Assembly (NCBI GenBank): GCA_037200045.1
Contig: JBBCHM010000002.1
Coordinates: 248,001 to 312,000, forward strand
Direction: 5' to 3'
DNA from: Rhizomicrobium sp.
Lineage (GTDB): Bacteria > Pseudomonadota > Alphaproteobacteria > Micropepsales > Micropepsaceae
Length of the DNA: 64,000 bases
Both the position numbers and the translations under genes were made by a program. Position 1 is the stretch's first letter. Every line of letters starts with the position of its first letter. Below the pieces are notes generated by a model. The model was given only the letters and a program-made list of their open reading frames with translations, was not told where the DNA came from and made no database searches. This document shows, one piece after another, positions 12,184-24,100 of the stretch.

Positions 12184-15100
12184 TGGATGAGATTTGGCCG
12201 GGCAGTTGGGATTGGGTCGCCGGTAAGAGCAGGGCAAATCGCATATGGCGGGCGCAAGACGAGCTCTCTGTGCGGTTGCATTTCGCTTACAGGGGCACAG
12301 TATTTTGGGGCGTAGGGGTGGGGCACTTACAAGGGGTAAGGATCGCGCAGTCGGCTGATACTCCGTGTGCGAACCTTCACGTCATCAATCCCAGGCTTAA
12401 GATCGCGAACGGGCGCGTGCGCGCTCTTCTCGCCGCGCTCCTGTGCTCGGCGTCGTTTCTGGCCGTCACCCATCCCGCCCTGGCCGGAGGCGGCGCCCTG
12501 CCCGGCGATGGAAAATATGTGCTGGGCAAGGGTTCGATCCAAGCAGGCGCCAACAACATCACGGTTAACCAATCGACCGGCGCCGGCATCATCAATTGGC
12601 GGAGCTTTTCCATCGGCGCCGGCAACAGCGTCTTCTTCAACAACGGCTCCGGGTCGACGCTGAACCGTGTGACCGGCGGAAACCTCTCCCAGATCTACGG
12701 CACGCTGGGCGGCACGGGATCGGTGTATCTGATCAATCCGCAGGGCATCGTCATCGGCCCTGGCGGCAAGGTGGTGACGAACGGCAGCTTCGTCGCCTCG
12801 ACGCGCGATATCTCGAACAGCAGCTTTCTCGGCGGCGGTCCGCTGATCGCGAGCGGCACGTCTTCCGGCAACGTGGTTAATGCCGGAACGATCACGTCCA
12901 AGAGCGGCGACGCCATCCTGGTCGGCCGCTCGGTCGGCAATAGCGGGACGATCAACGCGCCCAACGGCACGGTGGGCCTGGCGGCCGGCAATCGCATCGT
13001 CCTGCAGCCGGTGGGCGGGGATTCGCGGATCGCGGTTTCGGGCGGCACGGGCGCGGTCACCAATTCCGGCACGGTGAAGGCGGCGCAGGCCGAGCTGGCG
13101 GCGGCCGGCGGCGACGTCTACGACCTCGCCAAGAATCGCGGCGGGCTGGTTTCCGCTACCGGCACGGCGACCGTCGGCGGCCATGTCTGGCTGACCGCCG
13201 GCGGAACGGCGACGGTCGGCGGAACGGTCGCCGCGCAGAATGCCGACGGCTCCGGCGGCGCGGTCACCGTGCGGGCCCAGAATATCGTCCAAAGCGGGAG
13301 CGTCGACGCCTCGGCCGTCGCGCCGGGCGCGACCGGCGGCAATGTCTCCATCGTCGCGTCGGACACGGCGACCATCGGCGGCACGATCAGCGCGAAGGGC
13401 GGCGACGGCGGCACGGGCGGCTTCGTCGAAACCTCGGGCCTGCACCTTCATGTCCTCGACGCCGCGCGGATCCTGACCGACGCGTTCTCCGGCATCGACG
13501 GCAAATGGCTGATCGACCCGGCCGATTTCACCGTCGCCGCGTCCGGCGGCGACATCACGGGCGCGGTGCTGTCGTCCAATCTGGCGACCACGGACGTCAC
13601 GATCAGCAGCTCCGCTGGAACGGTCAACACCTCCGGCGCTGGCGACGTCAACGTCAACGACGCGGTGAGCTGGTCCTCCGGCCATTCGCTGACGCTGAAC
13701 GCCTATCGCAATGTGAACGTCAACGCGAACGTCACCAGCAGCGGCGGCGGCGCGGTCACGCTGCATGCCGACGACACCGGCACCGGCAGCGGCACGGCGA
13801 CGTTCGGCAGCGGCGACAAGATATCCACCAGCGGCGTCGTTTCGATCTACTACGATCCGACCGGCGACAGCACGACGGTCAACGGCACGAAATACACGTC
13901 GGCGACGCAGACGAATTTCAGCGGCGACGTCGCCGGCGGTGCCACGCTCGACAGCATCATGCTGGTGAACAGCCTCACCGACCTGCAGAACGTCCAGAAC
14001 AATCTCTCCGCCCGCTACGCACTCGGCCGCGACATCGATGCCTCGGGAACGGCAAGCTGGAATTCCGGCCAGGGCTTCACGCCGATCGGCAACGAAACGA
14101 CCGCCTTCACAGGCGTTTTCGACGGCCAGAGCCACGCCATCGGCGGTCTCATCATCGACAGAACCACGGACATTCAGGGGGTTGGGCTTTTCGGGGGCTT
14201 GGACGGCGGCGCGCTGGTCGAGAATCTGGCGCTGACAAATGTCCAGATCACCGGAGGGAGCGTCACCGGCGGCCTGGTGGGCCTTCAACTGAGCGGAACC
14301 ATCTCCGGCGTGAGCGTCACGGGGTCGGTCACCGACAACAACTCCGCCGATCTCGGCGGCATCGCCGGCGTCGAAATCGGTGCGATCACGTCCTCTTTTA
14401 CCGACGTCACGGTGTCCAGCACCGGCACCGGCAGCCGCGTCGGCGGCCTCGTTGGCTTGGCGAATGGCTTGGTCGGCGGCTCGCAATCCATCACGTCCTC
14501 CTACAGCCTGTCGTCCGTCACCGGCGACAATGCCGGCGGCCTTGTCGGCGTCTCGCTCAGCTTCCCGTTGTCCATTTCGAACAGCTATGCGGCCGGCGCC
14601 GTGGTCGGGCATACCGCCAGCGGCGGCCTGGTCGGAAGCAATAACACCCAAGTCGCATTCTCCAATTCCTATTGGGACGTCGGCACGACCGGGCAAAGCA
14701 GCGCCGTCGCCCCGGGCAGCACCGGCCAGACCATGGGCACCGCCACGGGCGAGAGCACGGCCCAGCTCCAGGGCACGCTGCCCGGCGGCTTCGGCAGTTC
14801 GACCTGGGGCACCGGCACGGGCCTCTATCCCTATCTGAAGAGTTCCTTCCCGACCGGCGTCGAGGCGATCAGCGGCACCGCCTACAAGGATGCCGGCATC
14901 GACCTCGCTAGCGGGGGAACCGTCGATCTGGATTCGGGCGGCGTGCCGCTCGGCCAGGGTGCCATCGGCGCCAACGGTTACTATTACATCGCCGTGTCGG
15001 CGGGCAGCATCGCGAATAGCAGCAATCTCTTGGTCTCGGTGCCGACGACGGGGTCCGTCGCCGTCAACGGCGCGACGCTGGCCACCTCGACCTATGCCGG

Positions 15101-18100
15101 CGCCGATACGATCCAGACCGGCGTCAATCTCTATGGCGGCTTCCTTTTGGAGACCACCAGCGCCACCACGCTTTCCGGCGCGCCGAGCCTTGCCAGTTTC
15201 CAGAGTGCGGCGAACACCGTCGCAGGCACGGACACAACCGCCACCGGCGTGATCGCCGCCATCGCCAATCCCGGCTATCTGACGACCGGTTCGAGTTTCA
15301 CGGTCGATCAGACGGTCAACGGCTCCGGCCTGCTGGTGATCACCGGCGCCGGCGATCCGATCACCGTTTCGAGCGCCATCACGATTGCGAGCGGCGGCTC
15401 GCTCGGCCTCATCTCCGGCGGCGCGCTTGATATCGATGCGCCGATCACGGCCAAAGGCACCGTTTCGGTCGCGCTCGGCTATGACGCCGGCGATCCGACG
15501 AACCTCTCCTTCGGCCTGACATCGGCCGGCTTCCTCGGCAGCCTCAGCTTCACCAATGCCGACGGCAGCGTCGCGACAGCGAGCCAGGGCGGCAGCCTCG
15601 CGATCGACGGCGCGGCCTATACGCTGCTTTATTCGGCGAGCGGTCTGGACGCGATCAACACCGCCGGCGCCTTGACGGGCAATTACGCGGTCGCCACGGA
15701 TCTCGATGCCTCCAGCATAAGCAGCTGGGCCCCGATCGGGACCACCAGTGCCGGTGGCGCCATCAACAACGGCTTCGCGGGCAATTTCACCGGTCTCGGC
15801 CACACTGTCTTGAACCTGACGGCCAATCTCGGCTCGCGGCATTATGTTGGTCTTTTCGGTTACGCCAGCGGCACCCTTCGCGACATCGGGGTGGCCGGCG
15901 GTTCGGTCAGCGGCAGCGACCAAGTCGGAGACCTGGTCGGCGGCACCGATGGCGCGATCATCGATGCCTATGCCACGGGCGCGGTCCATGGCGGCTCCGG
16001 CGGCAGCGGCAACAATGCCGGCGGGCTGGCCGGCTACGCCGGACTTGTCGCCGACTCTTATGCCACGGGGAATGTCAGCGGCGACAACGGCGTCGGCGGG
16101 TTGCTTGGTACCGCGGGCGGCCCAGTCACGAACGCCTACGCCACGGGTGCGGTCAGCGGCAACACCTATGTCGCCGGGTTGGTCGCGTACGGCGACGTTG
16201 TCACCATCGACAACGTCTATGCCACGGGGGCGGTCAGCGGCGGCTCGAGTGTCGGCGCTCTGGTCGCGGGCGGTTCCGGGACCACCATCACCCACGCCTA
16301 TGCGACGGGGGCGGTCGGCAGCGGCGGCTATGGCCTGCTCGCCGACAGCTCTTCCGGCAACTCAGCCGCCAACAGCTATTGGGATACGCAGACCACCGGT
16401 ACGTCCTCCAGCGCCGGTGGCGGCACCGCCCAGACCACGGCCCAGCTTCAAGGCACGCTGCCCAGCGGCTTCGACAGCACGGTGTGGGGCACCGGCACCG
16501 GGCTCTATCCCTATCTGAAGAGCTTCTTCCCCAATGGGGTGCAGGCGGTCTCGGGCACGGCCTATAAGGACGCGGCCGTCAACGTCGCCGCCTCCGGTTC
16601 GTCCGGTGCCGTGACGGTCAACCTCGATGCAGGCGGCGCGCTGCTGGGGCAGGCGACCACCGGCGCCAATGGCTATTACTACATCGCGCTGCCGGCCGGC
16701 GCGATCGCGAACGGCAGTAATCTTCTCGTCTCGACGCCGACCGCGGGATCCATTGCCGTGAACGCCGCGACGCTGGCGGCTTCGACCTATGCCGGCGCCG
16801 ACACGATCCAGAGCAACGTCAATCTCTATGGCGGCTTCCTGTCGGAAGCGACCAGCGCTACGCTGCTCTCCGCGGCGCCTAGCCTCGCCAGCCTCAAGAG
16901 CACCGCCGACACGGTTGCCGGCACGGATGCGACCGCAACCGCCACGGTCGCCGGCGTTTTCGGTCCGGGTTATCTGACGACCGGCACCGGCTTCACGGTC
17001 GATCAGACTTACAGCGGCGCCGGCCTGTTCGTGCAGACCGGTTCGGGCGATCCGATCACCGTCGCGAACGCGATCACGATCACCAGCGGTGGCTCGCTCG
17101 CGCTGATCTCGGGGGGTGCGCTCGATATCGATGCTCCGATCACGGCCGAAGGCGCCGTCTCCGTCGCGCTCGGCTATGACAGCAGCAACCCGGCCAACCT
17201 TTCCTTCGGCCTGACTGCGACCGGCTTCACCGGATCGCTCAGCTTCACCAATGCCGATGGCAGCGCTGCCACCTCGGCCCAAGGCGGCAGCCTCGTCGTC
17301 AACAGCGCGTCCTATACGCTGCTCTATTCCATGAGCGACATACAGGGCATCAACGGCAACCTGTCGGGCAATTATGCGCTGGCCGGCTCGCTCGATGCCT
17401 TCAGCACGACCGGATGGGTGGCGCTCGGCACCGACGGCGCCGGGAACGTTTCGAACAGCGGCAACGGCTTCTCCGGCAATTTCACCGGCCTCGGCCACGC
17501 CATCACAAACCTGACCGTAGGCAACGGCACGGCCAATGACATCGGTCTCTTCGGCTATACCAGCGGGACGGTTCGCGATATCGGCCTGACCGGCCTCTTC
17601 GGCCTGATCTTCGGCAACAGCGGCGTCGGCGCGCTGGCCGGATACAACGCCGGCACGGTCGCCGATGCCTATGCCACGGAGAATCTCGGCGGTTTCTTCG
17701 ACGTCGGCGGGCTGGTCGGGCAAAATGCCGGTTCGATTGCCGATGTCTATGCCACTGGGGACGTCACCGGTTACCAGCAGGTCGGTGGATTGGTGGGGCT
17801 CAATAGCGGCACGATCACCAAGGCCTATGCAACGGACTGGATCAATGCCAACACCGATGTCGGCGGCCTGGTGGGGCGAAACTCCGGCGCGATCGCCAAT
17901 GCCTTTGCCATGGGCGCGGTCAGCGGCGGCACCGGGGACGCAGCCGGCGGGCTGGTCGGGAACAATGCCTCGGGCGGCACGATCACGAATGCTTATGCCG
18001 CCGGCGCCGTCAACGGCAATACCGATCTTGGCGGCTTCGCCGGACTGAACGGCGGCACGGTCACCAACGGCTATTGGGACACGCAGACCAGCGGCATGTC

Positions 18101-21100
18101 GTCCAGTTCTGCCGGCACCGGCCAGACCACGGCGCAGCTTCAAGGCGCACTACCCAGCGGATTCGACGGCACGGTGTGGGGTACCGGCACGGGTCTCTAT
18201 CCGTATCTGACGACCTTCTTCCCCAATGGCGTCGAAGCGGTCTCGGGCACCGCCTACAAGGATGCCGGCGTCCATATCCTCGCCTCCATCCTCTCGAATG
18301 CGGCTGTCGTCGATCTGGACTCGGGCGGCGCGCTGCTGTCGCAGGCGTCCATCGGAGCCAATGGCTATTATTACGTCGCCTTGCCGGCGGGCAGCGTCGC
18401 CAACGGCCATGATCTTCTGGTCTCGACACCGACCGAGAGCACCACCGGCGCGGTGAACGCGGCGACGCTTGCCGCCTCCACCTATACGGCCGGCACGCCG
18501 GCGCAGACCGGTGTCGATCTTTATGGCGGCTTTCTGGCGGAGCGGAGCGGCGCGACCACGCTTTCGGCCGCCCCGAGCCTCGCGGCCCTGCAGAGCACGG
18601 CGAACGCCGTTGCGGGAAGCGACGGTACAGCATCCGGCGTGGTCGGCGCCTTGACGCAGCCCGGCTATCTGACCACCGGTTCCAGCTTCACGGTCGATCA
18701 GAGCTATAGCGGCGCGGGCCTCTTGATCACCACCGGCGCGGGCGATCCGATCACCGTGTCGAACGCCATCACGATCGCGGATGGCGGCTCGCTCGGCCTG
18801 CTCTCCGGCGGCGCCCTCAATATCGATGCGCCGATCAAAGCCGAAGGCGCGACATCGGTCGCGCTCGCCTATGACTACAGCGATCCGACCAATCTCTCCT
18901 TCGGTCTGACCTCGCTCGGCTTCACCGGCTCGCTCGGCTTCACCAAGGCCGACGGCAGCACGGCGACGTCGGCCCAGGGCGGCAGCCTCATCGTCAACGG
19001 CGCGTCCTATACGCTGCTTTACTCCATGAGCGATGTGGCGGGGATCAATGCCTCCGACGCCGCGCTGCAGGGCAATTACGCGCTGGCCGGCTCACTCGAT
19101 GCCTCGTCCGTCACGGGCTGGATCCCGCTCGGGACCGATGGTGCCTCGAACGTACTGAACGGCATCAGCGGCTTCAGCGGCGGCTTCACCGGCCTGGGTC
19201 ACACCATCGCGAACCTGACCGTCGATATCGGCTCGAACACCTATGCCGGCCTGTTCGGCTACGCATCGGGCGTACTGCGCGACATCGGCCTGACCGGCAG
19301 CGCCGTCACGGGCCGCGTCGATGTCGGCGCGCTGGCAGGATACAGCCACGGTCAGGTCGCCGACGCCTATGCCATCGGGACGGTCGGCAGCGACGGCATA
19401 GTCGGCGGGCTGGTTGGGGAAAATTGGGGCACCATCACCGGCGCCTATGCCATCGGGACGGTCAATGGCGGCGTCAATGCCGGCGGGCTGGTTGGAGTCA
19501 ACAATTCCGGCATTATCACCGATGCCTATGCTGCCGGCACCGTGACCGGCACCGGCACCCTGGGCGGCCTCGTCGGCGGTAATTCCTCCGGCACCATCAC
19601 CAACGCCTACGCCACGGCGACCGTCAGCGGCGACAACAGTATCGGTGGCCTGGTCGGATCCAATAGCCGCGGCTCCATCACCAATGCGTACGCCACCGGG
19701 GCGGTCAGCGGCGACAACAGTATCGGTGGCCTGGTCGGGTTCGATAACCGCGGCTCCATCACCCATGCCTACGCCACCGGCGCGGTCAGCGGCAACAGCG
19801 CGTTCGGCGGACTGGTGGGGATGAACGATTCCGGCGTCGTCACCGACGCCTATTGGGACACACAGACCAGCGGCATAGGCACAAGCGCCGCCGGCACCGG
19901 CCTGACGACGGCCCAGCTCCAAGGCACGCCGCCCGGCAGCTTCGACGGCGCGGTGTGGGGCACCGGCGCCGGCCTTTATCCGTATCTCAAGAGCTTCTTC
20001 CCCAATGGCGTCGAGGCCGTTTCGGGCACCGCCTATAAGGACGCCGGTGTGAACGTTGCGGCCTCGGGCTCGGCCGGCGCGGTGACGGTAAATCTCGATG
20101 GCGGCGGGGCGCTGCTGGGCCAGGCCACGACCGGCGCCAACGGCTACTATTACATCGCCTTGCCGGCCGGCAGCATCGGGAACGGCGCCAACCTGCTGGT
20201 TTCGACGCCGACGACGGGGTCCATCGCCGTCAATGCCGCGACGCTCGCCATTTCGACATACAGCTCCGGCACGCCGGACGAGAACGTCAATCTCTATGGC
20301 GGCTTCCTGTCGGCGCAGACCGCCGCGACGACGCTGTCCGCCGCGCCAAGCCTCGCCGGCCTGCGGACGGCGGCGAACACGATCGCGGGCAGCGATACGA
20401 CGGCGACGGGCATTGTCGGCGCTCTTGCCCAGCCGGGTTATCTGACGACCGGTTCGAGCTTCACTTTCGAACATAGCTACACCGGCGCCGGCCTCTTGAT
20501 CGTCACCGGGTCGGGCGACCCCATCACCGTCAACAACCCCGTCACCATCACGGACGGCGGTTCGCTGGCGCTGCTGTCCGGCGGCGCGCTCGATATCGAC
20601 GCGCCGATCAAGGCCGAAGGCGCCACCGCGGTCACGCTCGCTTATGACAACAGCGATCCGACCAACCTGTCCTTCGGACTGATTTCGACGGGCTTCACCG
20701 GTTCGCTCAGCTTCACCAATGCCGACGGCAGCACGGCGACGTCGAGCCAGGGCGGCAGCCTCGCCGTCAATGGCGCGAGCTACACGCTGCTTTATGCGAT
20801 GAGCGATGTGGTGGCGATCAATGCCTCCGACGCCGCGCTGCAAGGCAATTACGCCTTGGCCGGCTCTCTCGATGCGTCATTAACGACCGGATGGACGCCG
20901 CTCGGCACCGACGGGGCCGGGAATGTCGAAAACGCGTTCCAGGGCTTCACCGGCAGCCTCACGGGCCTCGGCCACATCATCGCGAACCTGGCGGTCAACA
21001 CCGGCTCGGCCGATTTCGTCGGCCTCTTCGGAAAAGCCAGCGGGACGCTTCGGGATCTCGGTCTGGCAGGTGGCTCCGTCGAGGGCGGTTCCTATGTCGG

Positions 21101-24100
21101 CGGGTTGGCCGGCTTCAATGCCGGCCAAATCGCCGATGTCTATGCTTCCATAGCGGTCAGCGGCACCAACTGGGTCGGCGGATTGGTCGGAGATAATCAC
21201 GGCGCCGTCGCCGACGCCTATGACACCGGGGCGGTCGGCGGCAGCGGCAACTTCGCCGGCGGACTTGCCGGTGCCAATTCCGGCGGCGGCACCATTGTCG
21301 ATGCCTACGCGACGGGAACGGTCAGCGGCAATTTCGGGGCGGGCGGCCTGATCGGCTCAAACTCTCAAAGCTCTCTCAACGACGTCTTTGCCACCGGCGC
21401 GGTCAGCGGCAGCAGCTATGTCGGCGGACTGGCCGGAGAGAGCGATTCCAGCTCAATCGCCAATGCCTATGCCATGGGGGCTGTCCGCGGCAGCAGCGGC
21501 GTCGGCGGATTGGTCGGATATTACGGTATTGGTTCGATTGCCAACGTCTATGCCACCGGAGCGGTCAGTGGCAGCGCCAACGTCGGTGGGCTGATCGGGC
21601 AAAGCATCGTCAACGGCGTTCCCCACGGCTACTGGGATACGCAGACCAGCGGCCAATCGTCCGGCGGGGCCAGCGCCACCACCGGCGAGACGACAGCCGC
21701 ACTCCAGGGCACGCTGCCCAGCGGCTTCGACAGCACGGTGTGGGGCACCGGCGCGGGCCTTTATCCCTATCTGAAAAGCTTTTTCCCCAATGGGGTCGAG
21801 GCGATCACCGGCACCGCTTATAGCGATGCCGCCGGCACCGCGGCGCTCGCCGGCGCGACGGTCAAGGCCATGACCGGCGGCGCGAGCGCGGGCCTGGATG
21901 CCAGCACCGGCGCCAACGGCTATTACTATCTGCTGGTCGCGCCCGGCACCTTCACCGGTGCCCAGCAGCTCGTGACCTATGTCTCGGGCAACACCATCAA
22001 GGCCAACAGCTTCGTCCAGAACGTCGCGGGCACGACCTCCGGGGTCGATCTCTATGCCGGCACGCTTTATGAGCAGACGGGCGCGGGCGTATCGGGCCAG
22101 AACACGCTGTCGGGCATCGTCACCGCCCTCGACAGCGCCGTCGGCGGCACCACGGGCGGCGATCTCCTGTACACCAGCGGCGCGGGCCTCGCCGCCGGCA
22201 CCGCCGTTTCCATCAAGGACAGCGCCACGGCGGGCCTTGCGATCGACGCGACGCTGAATGTCGGATCGGCGCGGCTGGCGATCGCCGCCGCCGGCGCGCT
22301 CACGCAGTCCGCGGCCATCACCGCCGGAACGCTTGCGCTGGCCGATACGGCCAGCGTCACGCTGTCCAACACGTCGAATGCCATCGCCACGGTCGGCGGC
22401 GCGACCGGCGCGCTCATCCTCGCCGACAGCACCGACCTTGCGGTCGGCGCGGGCGGCCTTGCGTCCAGCGGCGCGGTCAAGCTCACCTCGACCGGCAATC
22501 TCACCCTGAACGGCGGGGTGACGGGCGGTTCGGGCAGCGATGTCGTGCTCGGGGCCGCCGGCAATTTCGTCAACAATGCCGGCAGCGGCGCGGTCGTCAC
22601 ATCCGGCGGCGGGCGCTGGCTGGTCTATTCGTCCGCGCCCGGCACCGACAGCTTCGGGGATCTCGACAGCGGCAACACCGCCGTCTGGAACAGCACCATC
22701 GCGACGCTGGCGCCGGGCAGCGTCACCCAGGCCGGCAACCGCTACATCTTCGCCGATCAGCCGACGCTCACCATCACCACCACCGACACGTCCAAGACCT
22801 ATGGCAACGACGCGGCAAGCGGCGTCGCGGCGGCTTATCAGGTGAGCGGCCTTGTGGCTGCTGTGGCCCACGCCTTCCTGGGCGACAGCGCCGCCGACGT
22901 CTATTCCGGCGCGCCGACGGTCACCTCTGCGGGTTCGGCCATGGCCGCGTCCGTCTCCGGCGGCCCCTATCTGATCTCCGCGGCGCAGGGCGGCTTCACG
23001 GTCGGCGACGGTTATGGCTTGGCCATTTCCAATGTGGGTCATCTCACGGTGACCGCCCGCCCGATCACGGTCACGGCCGACGCGCAGAGCCGCCGCTATG
23101 GCGATGCCAATCCGGGCCTGACCTACACGGTCGGCGGCGACGGGCTGGTGAACGGCGACACGCTGACCGGTGCCCTGACGACGGCGGCATCCGCCACAAC
23201 GTCGGTCGGCGGTTATGCCATCACGCAGGGCACATTGGCGGCCTCGTCGAACTACGACCTGACGGGCTTCACGGCGGGCACCCTGACCGTGACCGCCCGC
23301 CCGATCACGGTCACGGCCGACAGCCAGTCCCGCCGCTATGGCGACGCCAATCCGGGCCTGACCTACACGGTCGGCGGCGACGGGCTGGTGAACGGCGACA
23401 CGCTGGCCGGTGCCCTGACGACGGGAGCCTCGACGGCGTCTTCGGTGGGCGGCTATGCCATCACGCAGGGCACACTGGCGGCCTCGACCAATTACGCCCT
23501 GACCTATGTCGCCGGCACACTGTCGGTGACGGCCCGTCCTGTGACGGTCACGGCGGACGATCTCAGCCGAATCTATGGCGATGCCAATCCGGCGCTGACC
23601 TACAGCATCGGTGGCAATGGGCTGGTCAATGGCGACAGCCTGAGCGGCGTCCTCTCCACCTCTGCCACGACCGCCAGCAATGTCGGCTTCTACGGCATCG
23701 GCCAAGGTACGCTGGCGGCATCCTCGAACTATGCCCTGACCTATGTCGCCGGCACACTGTCGGTAACGGCCCGTCCTGTGACGGTGACGGCGGACGATCT
23801 CAGCCGAATCTATGGCGATGCCAATCCGGGCCTGACCTACACGGTCGGCGGCGACGGGCTGGTGAACGGCGACACGCTGACCGGTGCCCTGACGACGGCG
23901 GCATCCGCCACAACGTCGGTCGGCGGTTATGCCATCACGCAGGGCACATTGGCGGCCTCGTCGAACTACGACCTGACGGGCTTCACGGCGGGCACCCTGA
24001 CCGTGACCGCCCGCCCGATCACGGTCACGGCCGACAGCCAGTCCCGCCGCTATGGCGACGCCAATCCGGGCCTGACCTACACGGTCGGCGGCGACGGGCT

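Noticed and set aside
12327..16295. Minus-strand open frame of 1,322 codons antisense to tpsA (also 16,362-18,143, 19,092-20,843, 21,453-25,247)
   Set aside because: Repeats mirror those of tpsA and have no recognisable motifs. Codon bias at third positions supports the plus strand.
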